A stretch of 64,000 bases of DNA from Haloferax sp. Q22 (GTDB lineage Archaea > Halobacteriota > Halobacteria > Halobacteriales > Haloferacaceae). Shown piece by piece: positions 24,508-33,740 of the stretch. Position 1 is the first letter of the stretch; every line of letters starts with the position of its first letter. The position numbers and the translations under genes are program-made. Below the pieces are notes generated by a model. The model saw nothing but the letters and a program-made list of their open reading frames with translations. It made no database searches and had not been told where the DNA came from. Location of the stretch: NCBI RefSeq assembly GCF_001482285.1, contig NZ_LOEP01000030.1, positions 40,954 to 104,953 on the forward strand. The letters run 5' to 3'.

Positions 24508-26784
24508 ATGAGTGAGGCTGAACAGGAGCTCGCCCGCGACCTCGGCTTCCTCGAGGCGTACACCATCGGGTTGGGGACGATGATCGGTGCCGGGATTTTC
24601 GTCCTCCCGAGTATCGCTGCTGAGCAGGCAGGCCCTGCAAGTATGCTCTCGTTTTTCGCTGGGGGTCTGGTTTCGTTGTTGGCAGCTCTTTCTCTCTCGG
24701 AACTCGCAACCGGGATGCCAAAAGCTGGTGGTAGTTACTACTACGTCAATCGCGCGCTGGGACCGTTCTTTGGGAGTATCGTCGGCTGGGGGATGTGGGC
24801 CGGACTGACGTTTGCGTCGGCCTTCTACATGATTGGCTTCGGTCAGTATCTGCTTCCGGGGCTTGGACAGTATATTGGGTTCCTCGCCGGATGGGGAGAC
24901 GTTGGCATCTCTATTGCGGCACTCGTGATGGCAGCCTTGTTGACTGCAGTCAACTACTATGGGGTCAAAGAAACCGGTGCGCTCCAGAACGTCATCGTCC
25001 TCACACTTGTTGGACTTATCATCGTGTTCCTCGGGTTAGGTATCCTTAGTGGTCCAACTCTTGGTGAATTTAATCCAAACGGTTGGCCGGCCGTTGCAGC
25101 GACGATTGGGACAGTTTACGTCTCGTTCATCGGTTTTGAGGTCATTGCAACCAGTGCCGAGGAGATCAAGAATCCGAGTCGAAATCTCCCGCTCGCAATG
25201 ATAGCGGCTGTAGTGACCCCGACGCTGATGTACGTTGGGGTAATGTTCGTCTCCACGGGGACACTCTCGATCGAGGCCCTTGCTGGCTCACAGATTCCGG
25301 TTGCTGACGTGGCAACCGAATTCATGGGTTCAATCGGTGCGCTAGTGATGATTGTCGGTGCTGTCCTTGCGACTGTCTCGAGTGCGAATGCAAGTATTCT
25401 CTCGGCCGCCCGAGTTAACTTCGCGATGGGCCGAGACCGAATTCTCGTCAACTGGCTCAACGAGGTCCATAACCGGTTTAGAACGCCGTACCGAGCGATT
25501 ACAGTCACGGGAATTATCACACTCGTGTTGATCGCGATCGGTGTCGGAATTGGGACCCTCGCAGAGGTGGCCAGCTTCATGTATCTCGTGACGTACGCTC
25601 TCGTTCACGTTGCTGTCGTCGTATTACGTCGCGCGGACCCCGAGGCGTACGAGCCATCTTTCAAAATCCCAAGCGTCCTATACCCTATCGTACCCGTCTT
25701 GGGATTCGCCGCTTGCCTCGTGATTCTCATCCAGATGAGTTTCATTGTTCAGGCGATTGGCGGCGTGATCGTCGTCTTCGGGATGCTCTGGTACCTCTTT
25801 TACGCACGGGACCGAGCACTCAGCGAAAGTCTTGTTGGGGAAGCAATTGCTCCCGAACCGACTGCGATGGTGAACGGTGAGGGACGATATCGTGTCGTTG
25901 TCCCGGTTGCGAATCCAAAGACCGAGCGTGACCTGCTGCGAATGGCTGCGGCGAGCGCACATGCTCATGAAAGTGAACACGCTGAGGTAATCGCGGTAAA
26001 CGTCATCGAAGTCCCACGCCAAACCTCACTTTCTCAGGACCTCACCTTCGAGGAAGAACGAGTCGACCGCCAACGAGAACTACTGGACTCTGCTCGGGAC
26101 ATCGCCGCTGACCTCGATATCGGACTCAGGACTCGTGCGATTGTCGGCCGTAATGCTGGGTCTGTCATACTTGACGTCATCGAAGAGGAAAATGCTGATC
26201 ACGTCCTGCTTGGTTGGCAAGGTACCCGAAGCAGGCGTGAGCACGTCCTTGGGTCGACGATTGACCCCGTTATTGGACGCGCACCATGTGACGCGACGCT
26301 CGTGAAACTCGGTCCGGAAGATGGTCGCGGTGAGGGAGATGTCATGGTACTTGCTGGTGAGGGCCCCCACGCACCGGTTGCTGCCCAACGTGCTGCTGAA
26401 TTCGTTGCTGCGGCTGATGAGGCATCCCTGACGCTACTCAACGTGCAGTCCCCAGAGTGCGATAGTGACGAAGAACTCTCACCAACCGAACGTGGTGAAG
26501 CAGTAATCTCCGAGTTAGCTGAACGCGCCGGAATCGAATACATGTCCTACGATGCGAAGGTGTCTGTGGCCGAGAATACTGAGCAAGCCATCATCGAAGC
26601 TGCTCAAGATTACGATACGGTTTGTGTCGGTGCGACGCGGGCGGGGACGATTTCACAGGCAGTATTCGGATCACTCCCAGAGAAAATCGGCGCAGAACTA
26701 GCTCAAACAGTCGTGATGGCACGCGGAGAAGAAGAATCGCCTATGTCAATTCGTGAAGCCCTGATGCGGAGACTGGAGGTCTAA
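24508..26784 (+). CDS. APC-family amino-acid permease with two C-terminal USP domains
   Basis: The product is 758 residues. Residues 1-430 form 12 membrane helices of the APC superfamily, starting with I-G-L-G-T-M-I-G-A-G-I-F-V (substrate-binding helix 1) and with F-I-G-F-E-V-I-A-T-S-A-E-E near 208-220 (helix 6). From about 460, R-Y-R-V-V-V-P-V-A-N begins one USP domain and a second follows from about 610. It imports amino acids or polyamines; the USP tail probably regulates transport. A GGGGAGGT Shine-Dalgarno-like sequence precedes ATG 24508, unlike the mainly leaderless neighbours. Confidence 0.9.
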   Translation: MSEAEQELARDLGFLEAYTIGLGTMIGAGIFVLPSIAAEQAGPASMLSFFAGGLVSLLAALSLSELATGMPKAGGSYYYVNRALGPFFGSIVGWGMWAGLTFASAFYMIGFGQYLLPGLGQYIGFLAGWGDVGISIAALVMAALLTAVNYYGVKETGALQNVIVLTLVGLIIVFLGLGILSGPTLGEFNPNGWPAVAATIGTVYVSFIGFEVIATSAEEIKNPSRNLPLAMIAAVVTPTLMYVGVMFVSTGTLSIEALAGSQIPVADVATEFMGSIGALVMIVGAVLATVSSANASILSAARVNFAMGRDRILVNWLNEVHNRFRTPYRAITVTGIITLVLIAIGVGIGTLAEVASFMYLVTYALVHVAVVVLRRADPEAYEPSFKIPSVLYPIVPVLGFAACLVILIQMSFIVQAIGGVIVVFGMLWYLFYARDRALSESLVGEAIAPEPTAMVNGEGRYRVVVPVANPKTERDLLRMAAASAHAHESEHAEVIAVNVIEVPRQTSLSQDLTFEEERVDRQRELLDSARDIAADLDIGLRTRAIVGRNAGSVILDVIEEENADHVLLGWQGTRSRREHVLGSTIDPVIGRAPCDATLVKLGPEDGRGEGDVMVLAGEGPHAPVAAQRAAEFVAAADEASLTLLNVQSPECDSDEELSPTERGEAVISELAERAGIEYMSYDAKVSVAENTEQAIIEAAQDYDTVCVGATRAGTISQAVFGSLPEKIGAELAQTVVMARGEEESPMSIREALMRRLEV

Positions 26785-26789
26785 CCAAT

Positions 26790-27479
26790 ATGTACATTAT
26801 CATAATCGGCGCTGGCGATATCGGAACACCACTTATCGACATTGCAACGCAGTCAGGCAACGAGGTTGTTGTCATTGAACGTGACGAGGGACGTGCGAAT
26901 CAAGCTGCTAACCAGTTTGATTGTTTGGTACTGCACGCCGACGCCACGACGAAAGATACGTTGATAGACGCCGGTGCTGAACGGGCTGATGCACTCATTT
27001 CGACGACAGATCAGGACGCAACGAATGTAATGACGTGTCTTCTCGCAAAAGAGTTCAAAATCCCAGCGATACTGTCAGTCGTCCACAATCCGGAGCATAT
27101 GGGGTTATTCGAACAGATTGGCGTGAACACAATGGAGAACCCCCAACAGTTGATCGCCGACTACCTCTATCGAGCTGTCGCACGTCCAGCAATCGTTGAC
27201 TACATGCGCATCGGTGAGGAAGCTGAAGTCTTCGAGATAACAGTCACAGACGGGGCACCAGTCGCAGGAAAAACACTCCAAGAAGCCGCCCAAGCTGGGC
27301 TCCTGACCGATGAAATGCTCGTTGTCGCGATCGAGCGTGACGAGAACGAACACCCCATCACGCCTCGTGGGAATACAGTCATCAAAGTGGGAGACCTGTT
27401 GACCGTCTATTCTGGAGTTGGCGCTGACCCTGAAATCACTGATATTTTCGGCCACTATGAAGACCATGCTGATTTCTAA
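26790..27479 (+). CDS. trkA: TrkA-type K+ uptake regulatory subunit (RCK-N + RCK-C)
   Basis: The 229-residue protein begins M-Y-I-I-I-I-G-A-G-D-I-G, the NAD(H)-binding Rossmann motif (a GxGxxG variant), with E31 at the end of strand 2 (V-V-V-I-E-R-D). RCK-C at about 145-220 has V-A-G-K-T-L-Q-E-A-A-Q-A-G-L. It forms the cytoplasmic gating ring of Trk. It lies 5 nt after the permease and 37 nt before trkH. Its RCK-C closely resembles the domain in the Lrp-type regulator at 22473. Confidence 0.92.
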   Translation: MYIIIIGAGDIGTPLIDIATQSGNEVVVIERDEGRANQAANQFDCLVLHADATTKDTLIDAGAERADALISTTDQDATNVMTCLLAKEFKIPAILSVVHNPEHMGLFEQIGVNTMENPQQLIADYLYRAVARPAIVDYMRIGEEAEVFEITVTDGAPVAGKTLQEAAQAGLLTDEMLVVAIERDENEHPITPRGNTVIKVGDLLTVYSGVGADPEITDIFGHYEDHADF

Positions 27480-27516
27480 CACACCGTCCGTCTTGCTAAG
27501 GAGAGATAGATAAGCT

Positions 27517-29064
27517 ATGAACAGGTCCGTTGCAACAGTCGGACGAGACCTCGGGCGTATCTTGGAAGCACTCGGTGGGCTGATGTGCGTCTCGCTTGTC
27601 GTTCCGGTCGTCTGGAGAGAGTATTATGCACTTCCCGCACTCCTCATCTCGGCAGCGGTTCCATTGGTGGCCGGTCATATCTTGTATCAAACATTCAGAG
27701 AAGCTGATGCTCCCAGTCGGCTCCACGGAATGATTGTTGCTGCATTGGGTTGGGCTTCGGTAGGTGTCTTCGGCTCGCTCCCATTTCTCCTGATTGCGTG
27801 GAGTGTTCAGCTCGGTATCCCAGGCTTTGGCCCCACTCAAACAGCGACGCTTGCAGCGTTTACTGATCCACTTAATGCTATTTTCGAGAGCATGAGTGGA
27901 TTCACCGGGACTGGTCTCACCATGACAGACAATGAAGAGGTACTGCCACGCACACTTCAGTGGTGGCGAACCTTCACCGAATGGGTCGGCGGTGTCGGTG
28001 TTATCGTTTTGACGACGGCGGTTCTTTCGCGCCCTGGCAGCGGGTCGCTGACACTATATGAAAGCGAGGCTCGTTCCGAGAAGATTCACCCGAGCATCGT
28101 TTCGACCGTCCGGACCATCTGGTGGATTTTCATCTTATTCACGTTTGTCTCCATCCTCGCACTGTGGTTGGCTGGAATGCCGATTTGGGGTGCGATCAAT
28201 CACGCGATGACCGGCCTCGCGACTGGTGGCTTCTCAATTACGGACAACTCGATCGCGACCTACGACAGCGTCGCGATCGATTTCGTATTGATTCCGATTA
28301 TGTTGCTGGGAAGCATCGCGTTTCCGGTCCATTACCTTATCCTTCAGGGGGACCTTCGGAATTTCTACACTGACCTCCAGACCCGGTGGGTGTTCGGCTA
28401 CATGGGTCTCGGATCTGCCCTCCTGTGGGGCTTCCTGTACTTCGGAGGGCCGTATCAGACGCCATTTGCCGCCCTACGATACGGTCTGTTTCAGTTCGTC
28501 TCGGCGGCTACCTGTACCGGGTTTCAGACCGCTGTAGATTCGACCAACGTCGCCCTCGGGCGGTGGCCGTCGTACGCCCAACTCACAGTCACGTTTGGGA
28601 TGTTCGTCGGGGGTGCAGCAGGATCTACCGCAGGAGGTATCAAGCTCATTCGCGGATTGACGCTCTCGAAAGGAATCCGGTATTACATCGCAGATGTCTT
28701 TTATCCCGAAACTGCGGTCCGGCGACTGAACATCAATGGACGTCGACTGAATGAAAAAGAGGCCAGTCGGGAATTCATGGAGGCGGCTATTATTGTCGTT
28801 CTCTGGATTACGTTCCTTGTTGTCGGTACCTTCGTCTTGCTACTCACGCTTTCGCCTGCAGAGTACTCGCTCGCTAATGTCGTGTTTGAGGTTGCTAGTG
28901 CACAGGGGAACGTAGGGCTCTCATCGGGAATTACGGGACCTGAGTCGCTTCCCACAATTGGAAAAGTCACATTCCTCTTCAATATGTGGATCGGCCGACT
29001 CGAAATCATTCCAGTGCTTGTGATGCTCCGAACGATCTTCAAACGTGGAGGCCTATACTCATGA
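27517..29064 (+). CDS. trkH: TrkH-type potassium uptake membrane subunit
   Basis: The 515-residue protein has four P-loops with the filter glycines visible: S-G-F-T-G-T-G-L-T (about 127), M-T-G-L-A-T-G-G-F-S (about 230), A-T-C-T-G-F-Q-T (about 330) and S-A-Q-G-N-V-G-L-S (about 462). It moves K+ into the cell using membrane potential, gated by TrkA. An AAGGAGA Shine-Dalgarno-like sequence precedes the ATG. The stop overlaps the start of a small membrane protein. Confidence 0.93.
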   Translation: MNRSVATVGRDLGRILEALGGLMCVSLVVPVVWREYYALPALLISAAVPLVAGHILYQTFREADAPSRLHGMIVAALGWASVGVFGSLPFLLIAWSVQLGIPGFGPTQTATLAAFTDPLNAIFESMSGFTGTGLTMTDNEEVLPRTLQWWRTFTEWVGGVGVIVLTTAVLSRPGSGSLTLYESEARSEKIHPSIVSTVRTIWWIFILFTFVSILALWLAGMPIWGAINHAMTGLATGGFSITDNSIATYDSVAIDFVLIPIMLLGSIAFPVHYLILQGDLRNFYTDLQTRWVFGYMGLGSALLWGFLYFGGPYQTPFAALRYGLFQFVSAATCTGFQTAVDSTNVALGRWPSYAQLTVTFGMFVGGAAGSTAGGIKLIRGLTLSKGIRYYIADVFYPETAVRRLNINGRRLNEKEASREFMEAAIIVVLWITFLVVGTFVLLLTLSPAEYSLANVVFEVASAQGNVGLSSGITGPESLPTIGKVTFLFNMWIGRLEIIPVLVMLRTIFKRGGLYS

Positions 29065-29264
29065 AATTGAGAGACTTACCGGTCGTCTCCTATGTGTTTG
29101 AGGCTGGGGCAGATAACCGAGTCTTTGACTCGCTACTTCTGCTTGGGCCACTTGTTATCGGGTTGGTCGTCATCCTCGGTCGGTCATTCGTAACTGAGAG
29201 CATTGCCGTCGCGTATATTGCCGTGTTCGTGGCGTATGTTTTGTATCAGGGGTCCCGGGGGTGA
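29061..29264 (+). CDS. Small membrane protein coupled to TrkH
   Basis: The 67-residue product has two hydrophobic helices (L-L-L-L-G-P-L-V-I-G-L-V-V-I-L-G and I-A-V-A-Y-I-A-V-F-V-A-Y-V-L-Y). The ATGA overlap with trkH shows translational coupling, so it may be an accessory subunit of the K+ system. Its own stop overlaps a GTG that opens the next frame. Confidence 0.7.
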   Translation: MKLRDLPVVSYVFEAGADNRVFDSLLLLGPLVIGLVVILGRSFVTESIAVAYIAVFVAYVLYQGSRG

Positions 29265-29695
29265 CGACCCTACAAAACAACAAATGGACAGTGAAATCCC
29301 CCCGCGTTCGACGCGTGCTCGTATTGTTGGAGTCCTTGAGTGGTGGCTACGGTGGTCGGCTATCTGGGGCTCCCGTGGAGTGCTCGTCAGCACTACTCTC
29401 TTTATTGGTATGTCGGGATTGGTTGGGGTCTTACAGTAGTCGAGAGCACATGGGCCCCACCAAATTTTCTCTCGGTGACGAGAGATCCAGGGTTCTACCT
29501 GACAGGTACTCTCGTATCCTTGTTCGTCGTGCAAGCGACGGTGTCGCTCATTTTATATCATTTTCTCACCGGTCTCGAAGATGACCGGTCGCAATTCGTC
29601 GTCTTAATGAGCTACGTCGGGCTCGGATCTGGAGCGACTGCATTACGGTTTCTTCTCCCGCCCAGCCTTGCGTTTCTGCTGAACTCGTTCTGATC
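29261..29695 (+). pseudogene. Probable frameshifted membrane protein of the Trk operon
   Basis: GTG 29261 overlaps the previous stop and gives V-R-R-V-L-V-L-L-E-S-L-S-G-G-Y-G, but the good membrane sequence downstream (Y-V-G-I-G-W-G-L-T-V-V-E-S-T-W-A-P-P; F-Y-L-T-G-T-L-V-S-L-F-V-V-Q; Y-V-G-L-G-S-G-A-T-A) is in the frame open from 29340. One indel near 29390-29410 would join them. Alternatively a separate gene starts at GTG 29340. The coupled start favours one broken gene. Confidence 0.45.
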
Positions 29696-29733
29696 CGACA
29701 ATCATGTTTTGCAGCCCGTCTACTATTTCAATA

Positions 29734-29940
29734 ATGAACAAGCCTACGCAGCAAACTGAGCCAACCCATCGATGGATACGGCCCATCATGCTGGCAGGAC
29801 TGGTCTGTATTCTGATTGGGGTAGTCATCCTTTCTTTCGCACAGAATCACACGGTACTGACCGATGTGGGAAATCTCATCGGATATCTGGGGTTAGCTCT
29901 GTTTTTGCTCACATTTCTGGTTCGTATCTCCATTGAGTGA
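29734..29940 (+). CDS. Small two-helix membrane protein
   Basis: The 68-residue product has a charged N-terminus, helix P-I-M-L-A-G-L-V-C-I-L-I-G-V-V-I-L-S-F and helix L-I-G-Y-L-G-L-A-L-F-L-L-T-F-L-V. It lies between the Trk genes and a cation/proton antiporter. No family is recognised. Confidence 0.65.
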   Translation: MNKPTQQTEPTHRWIRPIMLAGLVCILIGVVILSFAQNHTVLTDVGNLIGYLGLALFLLTFLVRISIE

Positions 29941-30057
29941 TCTCCAATCCAGGTCAGTATCACTTTGAATGGAGATACTCCGCTTGCGATCGGCTCGTTG
30001 CCAGAGTCCCCTTTTATTTAACCCTCCCATCAGTAACGTCGACTTGGTGTTTGAATC

Positions 30058-31923
30058 GTGACTGCTGGGTCTGGGATCATTCCACTTGTAGTAATCATCC
30101 TTGGGCTCGGTGTCGTTGCTCAGATGTTAGCCGATCGGCTCTCGATACCGAGTGTTCTCTTCTTGATCCTCGCAGGCATTGCTGTTGGGCCTGAGGGTCT
30201 GAACCTAGTGGGTCTTGACTCGTTCGGTGGCCCAGAACCGCTCTCCGGTATCGTCGGCATATCAGTCGCGATTATCGTCTTCGAAGGAGCATTTCATCTC
30301 AAAATTGACAAACTCCAGCAAGCCCCACGTGAAGCGTTCCGACTAGTCACTATAGGCGCGCTTTTCACGTTTGTCGCTACGGCTACTGTCGTTCGATTCG
30401 CCTTAGGTGTACCATGGTCGCTCTCGTTTCTTGTCGGCGCACTCCTTATTGCAACCGGACCAACAGTAATCACACCGATCTTAAACGTAATCTCAGTTCG
30501 CGACCAAGTCGGAGCAGCTCTCGAAACGGAAGGAATTGTGAACGACGTGACGGCCGCGATTCTCGCCGTTGTCATCTTTGACCTTGCTGTATTGGGTGAC
30601 ACGGGACTTACGGCCCTCTTCGAGTCGTTCGTGGCTCGACTCGGAGTTGGCGTTCTAGTAGGGGGAGTCACAGCCGCAGTCATCTGGTATCTCCTCAAAC
30701 ATCTCGATTTGACGCCCTCGAATGCCGTACAGAATGCGCGGCTGGTCGTCCTCATCGGTGCAATTGCAACGTATGGTCTCGCAGAAGCAATCGCACCGGA
30801 AGCTGGAATCGCGGCTGTCGCCGCTGCAGGCCTCATCCTTGGGAATTCAGACCTTCCGCACGAAGACGAAATTGAGGCATTCAAAGGAGATATCACACTG
30901 ATTGTCCTCTCTTTCGTGTTTATCTCACTCGCGACGTTGTTATCCTTCAGCGAACTCGTTTCGCTCGGGCTGGGTGGGATACTCGTCGTCGTGGTTGTGA
31001 CCCTCGTGATTCGCCCTATTGCCGTGTTGTTCTGTACCTATGGAGAGCGATTCACGTTTCGCGAGCAGTTGTTCATGAGCGCTGTTGGCCCCCGTGGAAT
31101 CATTCCAGCCAGCGTTGCGACACTATTTGCACTCGAACTTCGCTCGACGAGTCCAGAGCAGGCCACTGTTCTCGTCGGGTCGGTATTTTTAGTTATACTC
31201 ATGACAGTCGTTTTCGAGGGTGGTTTTGCTCGCCACATCGCACAAGCACTCAACGTACTTCCCATGCGTGTAATCATTGTTGGCGGAGGGCGCGTCGGTC
31301 GCGGCCTCGCCGAACGACTGGAGGATCGAGGTGAAAACGTCGTCATCGTCGATAAGGAAGAAGATGCCGTGGAAACAGCACGCAATGCAGGATTCAGTGC
31401 TCATCAGGGTGATGGGACTGACACTAGCGTACTCCAGGCAGCAGGAATCGAGAATGCCAAGATTGTGGCCGCGGCCACAGCGAACGATGACGCGAATCTC
31501 CTCATTGCACAGCTTACGAACACGAACTACGATGTCGAAACGGTGATCGCTCGAGTAAACACACCGGGCAACGTGGAAGCGTTTGAGGAACTGGGAGTCC
31601 GAGCGATTTCGGCGAACGACGCGATCGCTCACGAGATGGACAACGCCATCGAACGGCCAGCACTGTCGGAGTGGATGACAGAACTCGGCCGCTCCGGTGA
31701 CGTACAGGAAATTGAGGTCACATCAGATCGATTAGTAGGGAAGTCCATCAAGGAGCTCGATGAATACCTTCCAGATGGAGTGCTAATTGCGCTCGTCAGC
31801 CGGAGCGGTAATTCTCAAATCCCCACTCCCGAGTTAACGCTCCAACGTGGGGACCATCTTACATTCGTTGGCCGTCGCGACGCAGTTCATGCTGCAATCG
31901 AGCGGTGTCATCCTAATCCGTGA
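30058..31923 (+). CDS. CPA-family cation/proton antiporter with RCK-N and RCK-C domains
   Basis: The protein is 621 residues with a GTG start. Residues 1-395 form about 12 membrane helices of the Na+/H+ exchanger fold, with A-T-G-P-T-V-I-T-P-I-L (about 140) and E-G-I-V-N-D-V-T-A-A (about 159), the ion-binding Asn-Asp pair. From 402, M-R-V-I-I-V-G-G-G-R-V-G-R-G is an NAD-binding RCK-N, and about 550-620 is an RCK-C. It resembles NhaP/Kef-type K+ or Na+ antiporters controlled by nucleotide. Together with Trk it gives uptake and efflux arms of cation balance. Confidence 0.9.
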   Translation: MTAGSGIIPLVVIILGLGVVAQMLADRLSIPSVLFLILAGIAVGPEGLNLVGLDSFGGPEPLSGIVGISVAIIVFEGAFHLKIDKLQQAPREAFRLVTIGALFTFVATATVVRFALGVPWSLSFLVGALLIATGPTVITPILNVISVRDQVGAALETEGIVNDVTAAILAVVIFDLAVLGDTGLTALFESFVARLGVGVLVGGVTAAVIWYLLKHLDLTPSNAVQNARLVVLIGAIATYGLAEAIAPEAGIAAVAAAGLILGNSDLPHEDEIEAFKGDITLIVLSFVFISLATLLSFSELVSLGLGGILVVVVVTLVIRPIAVLFCTYGERFTFREQLFMSAVGPRGIIPASVATLFALELRSTSPEQATVLVGSVFLVILMTVVFEGGFARHIAQALNVLPMRVIIVGGGRVGRGLAERLEDRGENVVIVDKEEDAVETARNAGFSAHQGDGTDTSVLQAAGIENAKIVAAATANDDANLLIAQLTNTNYDVETVIARVNTPGNVEAFEELGVRAISANDAIAHEMDNAIERPALSEWMTELGRSGDVQEIEVTSDRLVGKSIKELDEYLPDGVLIALVSRSGNSQIPTPELTLQRGDHLTFVGRRDAVHAAIERCHPNP

Positions 31924-32200
31924 CTAAAGCCGACGTGACGGCAGGGCTGTAACCGACTTGCCCTGATCAAGTCTACCGACTGGTTACGAGCGGCGATTTT
32001 TAAGCCAACAGCTCTGTTGAATCCTTCAGCGTTGACATTGAGGTGAGGCGGTCTTTCCACAGATTTCTACGGATTTGGGAACTCGGTCTTCAGTAAATCG
32101 CCAGACTGCGAGAGGGTTCAACAAAGTCTGAACAATGATTTGGATCCGTGATTGCTGTATTAGCGCTGGCTCTACTCACGGACTCGTCTCGTCGTAGCAG
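31924..32200. other. Intergenic stretch with a possible IS remnant
   Basis: About 280 nt without a supported gene. A short frame near 32032-32095 (R-R-S-F-H-R-F-L-R-I-W-E-L-G) and the AGTCTGAACAATGA motif near 32128 resemble ends of haloarchaeal IS5/ISH-type elements, but the match is from memory and weak. Confidence 0.3.
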
Positions 32201-32485
32201 TCAGGTTGTGATCTCGCTGGTATACTGCTGTTCCCAGTCGTCGCGGGCTTCGATTTCTCGACGACCGCGAGCGGTGATCGCGTAGACGTTCGTTCGGCGG
32301 TCCTTTTCGCCCTTGTCGAGCAGTCCCTTCTCGACGAGCGTATCGAGATTAGGATAAAGCCGGCCGTGGTGGATCTCGGTTTCGTAGTAGTCCTCGAGTT
32401 GGTCTTTGATTGCGAGTCCGTGTGGCTCATCCAAACCGACGGTGACGTACAGCAGGTCGCGTTGGAACCCGGTCAAGTCGTACAT
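32201..32485 (-). CDS. PadR-family transcriptional regulator
   Basis: The product is 94 residues from ATG 32485: F-Q-R-D-L-L-Y-V-T-V-G-L (helix 1), G-L-A-I-K-D-Q-L-E-D-Y-Y (helix 2), H-H-G-R-L-Y-P-N-L-D-T-L-V (recognition helix) and a wing with T-N-V-Y-A-I-T-A-R-G. This is the canonical haloarchaeal PadR. An in-frame ATG at 32533 would add 16 residues, but a TATA-like ATACATATAC about 27 nt before 32485 favours the shorter leaderless form. Targets unknown. Confidence 0.88.
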   Translation of the reverse strand: MYDLTGFQRDLLYVTVGLDEPHGLAIKDQLEDYYETEIHHGRLYPNLDTLVEKGLLDKGEKDRRTNVYAITARGRREIEARDDWEQQYTSEITT

Positions 32486-32903
32486 TTTGCTGTCCGCAGC
32501 TAGTTTAAGAATACATATACGTTTGTTGGCCATCGGCCGGGTTTCAGAGTGGCCTCGCTGGACGAACGTTTATATCCGAACGTACAGCCACGACGCGGTA
32601 TGCCGCCCTCCCGTGACCCGGCCGCGGAATTTCGACTGAACGAAGACGCTCGTTGGTGAGGTGCAAGTAGCATTCGGCCACGTCCTGCTGCGATTGAAAA
32701 CGGGCTTGAGACGAACTTTCCCCACACGAGAGTCAAGCACCGCGTGAGACGGCGTTGAATACCATCCAAAGAAAGGGTACGGACGAAGTCCTATCGCTAA
32801 AAAAGCCCAAAGCGGTGCTGAGTGTACGGAATCTGTCTGTTGGGGGACGTTCCAAACGCTAACCTTTAACATTGTTGGGGTTGTACCACAACATAGGAAA
32901 ACG
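32486..32903. other. 418-nt region between PadR and TumE-like genes
   Basis: It contains the PadR promoter at its left edge and, at the right edge, an imperfect palindrome ATTGTTG..CACAACAT (32873-32895) just before the TumE-like gene, a candidate operator. The middle (32660-32830) resembles a decayed transposase tail but shows no intact frame. Confidence 0.4.
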
Positions 32904-33212
32904 ATGCCTGCAAGGGTTGTGTACCGGGACGAAAACGAGAAGCCAGATGGAAGTCGGTATGAGATGGTCGCGTGGCAGGTCCCCTCAAGCGAAGACTTCC
33001 CGCAGGGACTGAAATACAGCTTTCAGTACATGGACGCTGACGGCGACACACTCCTGCGGTATGATAACTCGCCGTACCACTTGGATGTTGGTCGACACCA
33101 CCGACATACACCCGAGGCCGACATCACGAAGTTGGAGTTCACAGGGCTGTCCGACCTAGTCAACGATTTCCAAACCGAGGTGAACGAGATCTATGAGCAA
33201 CGAACCAACTGA
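32904..33212 (+). CDS. TumE-like toxin-antitoxin protein (DUF6516)
   Basis: The 102-residue product resembles TumE/DUF6516: an N-terminal strand with R-Y-E-M-V-A-W-Q-V-P, then G-L-K-Y-S-F-Q-Y-M-D, L-R-Y-D-N-S-P-Y-H and R-H-H-R-H (a His cluster), and a C-terminal amphipathic helix. The next gene, overlapping by 20 nt, encodes a wHTH of the type paired with this family. The family is predicted toxic; its mechanism is not established here. Confidence 0.8.
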   Translation: MPARVVYRDENEKPDGSRYEMVAWQVPSSEDFPQGLKYSFQYMDADGDTLLRYDNSPYHLDVGRHHRHTPEADITKLEFTGLSDLVNDFQTEVNEIYEQRTN

Positions 33213-33660
33213 TACTGAACCGACGCACGACGAATTCACTCCCGACCCGGACGAGGTCGAGTACCCTTCGACTCTCCGTATCACATCGCTCCCAGCAGAA
33301 CAGGCGCAGGCGGCGGCTCTTGAGCGGGCCGAACGGTGGGAGCAGGGTGAAGAGGTACCGCATGTCGTCAACTTCGAGGATCGGACGCGGCTCCGCCAAC
33401 TGCTAACCGACCGGCGGATGGAACTCCTCGAAGAGGTGATGGAACGCCCGCCCGAGAGTATCCGCGCACTGGCTAGTCGCTTAGAGCGCGACGTCCACGA
33501 TGTGCACGACGATCTACACCTACTAGCTGAGTACGATATCGTCCACTTCGAGAAGGATGGTCGCGCAAAGAAGCCGTACGTCCCCTACGATACGGTCCGG
33601 ATTGAGGTTGAGTTCGGTCTGCCGCGTGATGAGGGGTCTTCGTCGCCCGCATCAGCGTAG
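33193..33660 (+). CDS. HVO_A0114-type winged-helix protein, TumA-like antitoxin
   Basis: The 155-residue product has an acidic N-terminus, then R-R-M-E-L-L-E-E-V-M-E-R-P-P-E-S-I-R-A-L-A-S-R-L (HTH helices 1-2), D-V-H-D-V-H-D-D-L-H-L-L-A-E-Y (recognition helix) and a wing V-H-F-E-K-D-G-R-A-K-K-P-Y. This matches the haloarchaeal HVO_A0114 DNA-binding family found with TumE-like genes. It probably neutralises the upstream product and represses the operon. Confidence 0.82.
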   Translation: MSNEPTDTEPTHDEFTPDPDEVEYPSTLRITSLPAEQAQAAALERAERWEQGEEVPHVVNFEDRTRLRQLLTDRRMELLEEVMERPPESIRALASRLERDVHDVHDDLHLLAEYDIVHFEKDGRAKKPYVPYDTVRIEVEFGLPRDEGSSSPASA

Positions 33661-33740
33661 CCGGAGATTCGCGGTTACGATTTTCTTGAACCTGTTGAAA
33701 CCTTCTTGGTGCTCCCGGTGGTACAACGCTGCTGGGACGC

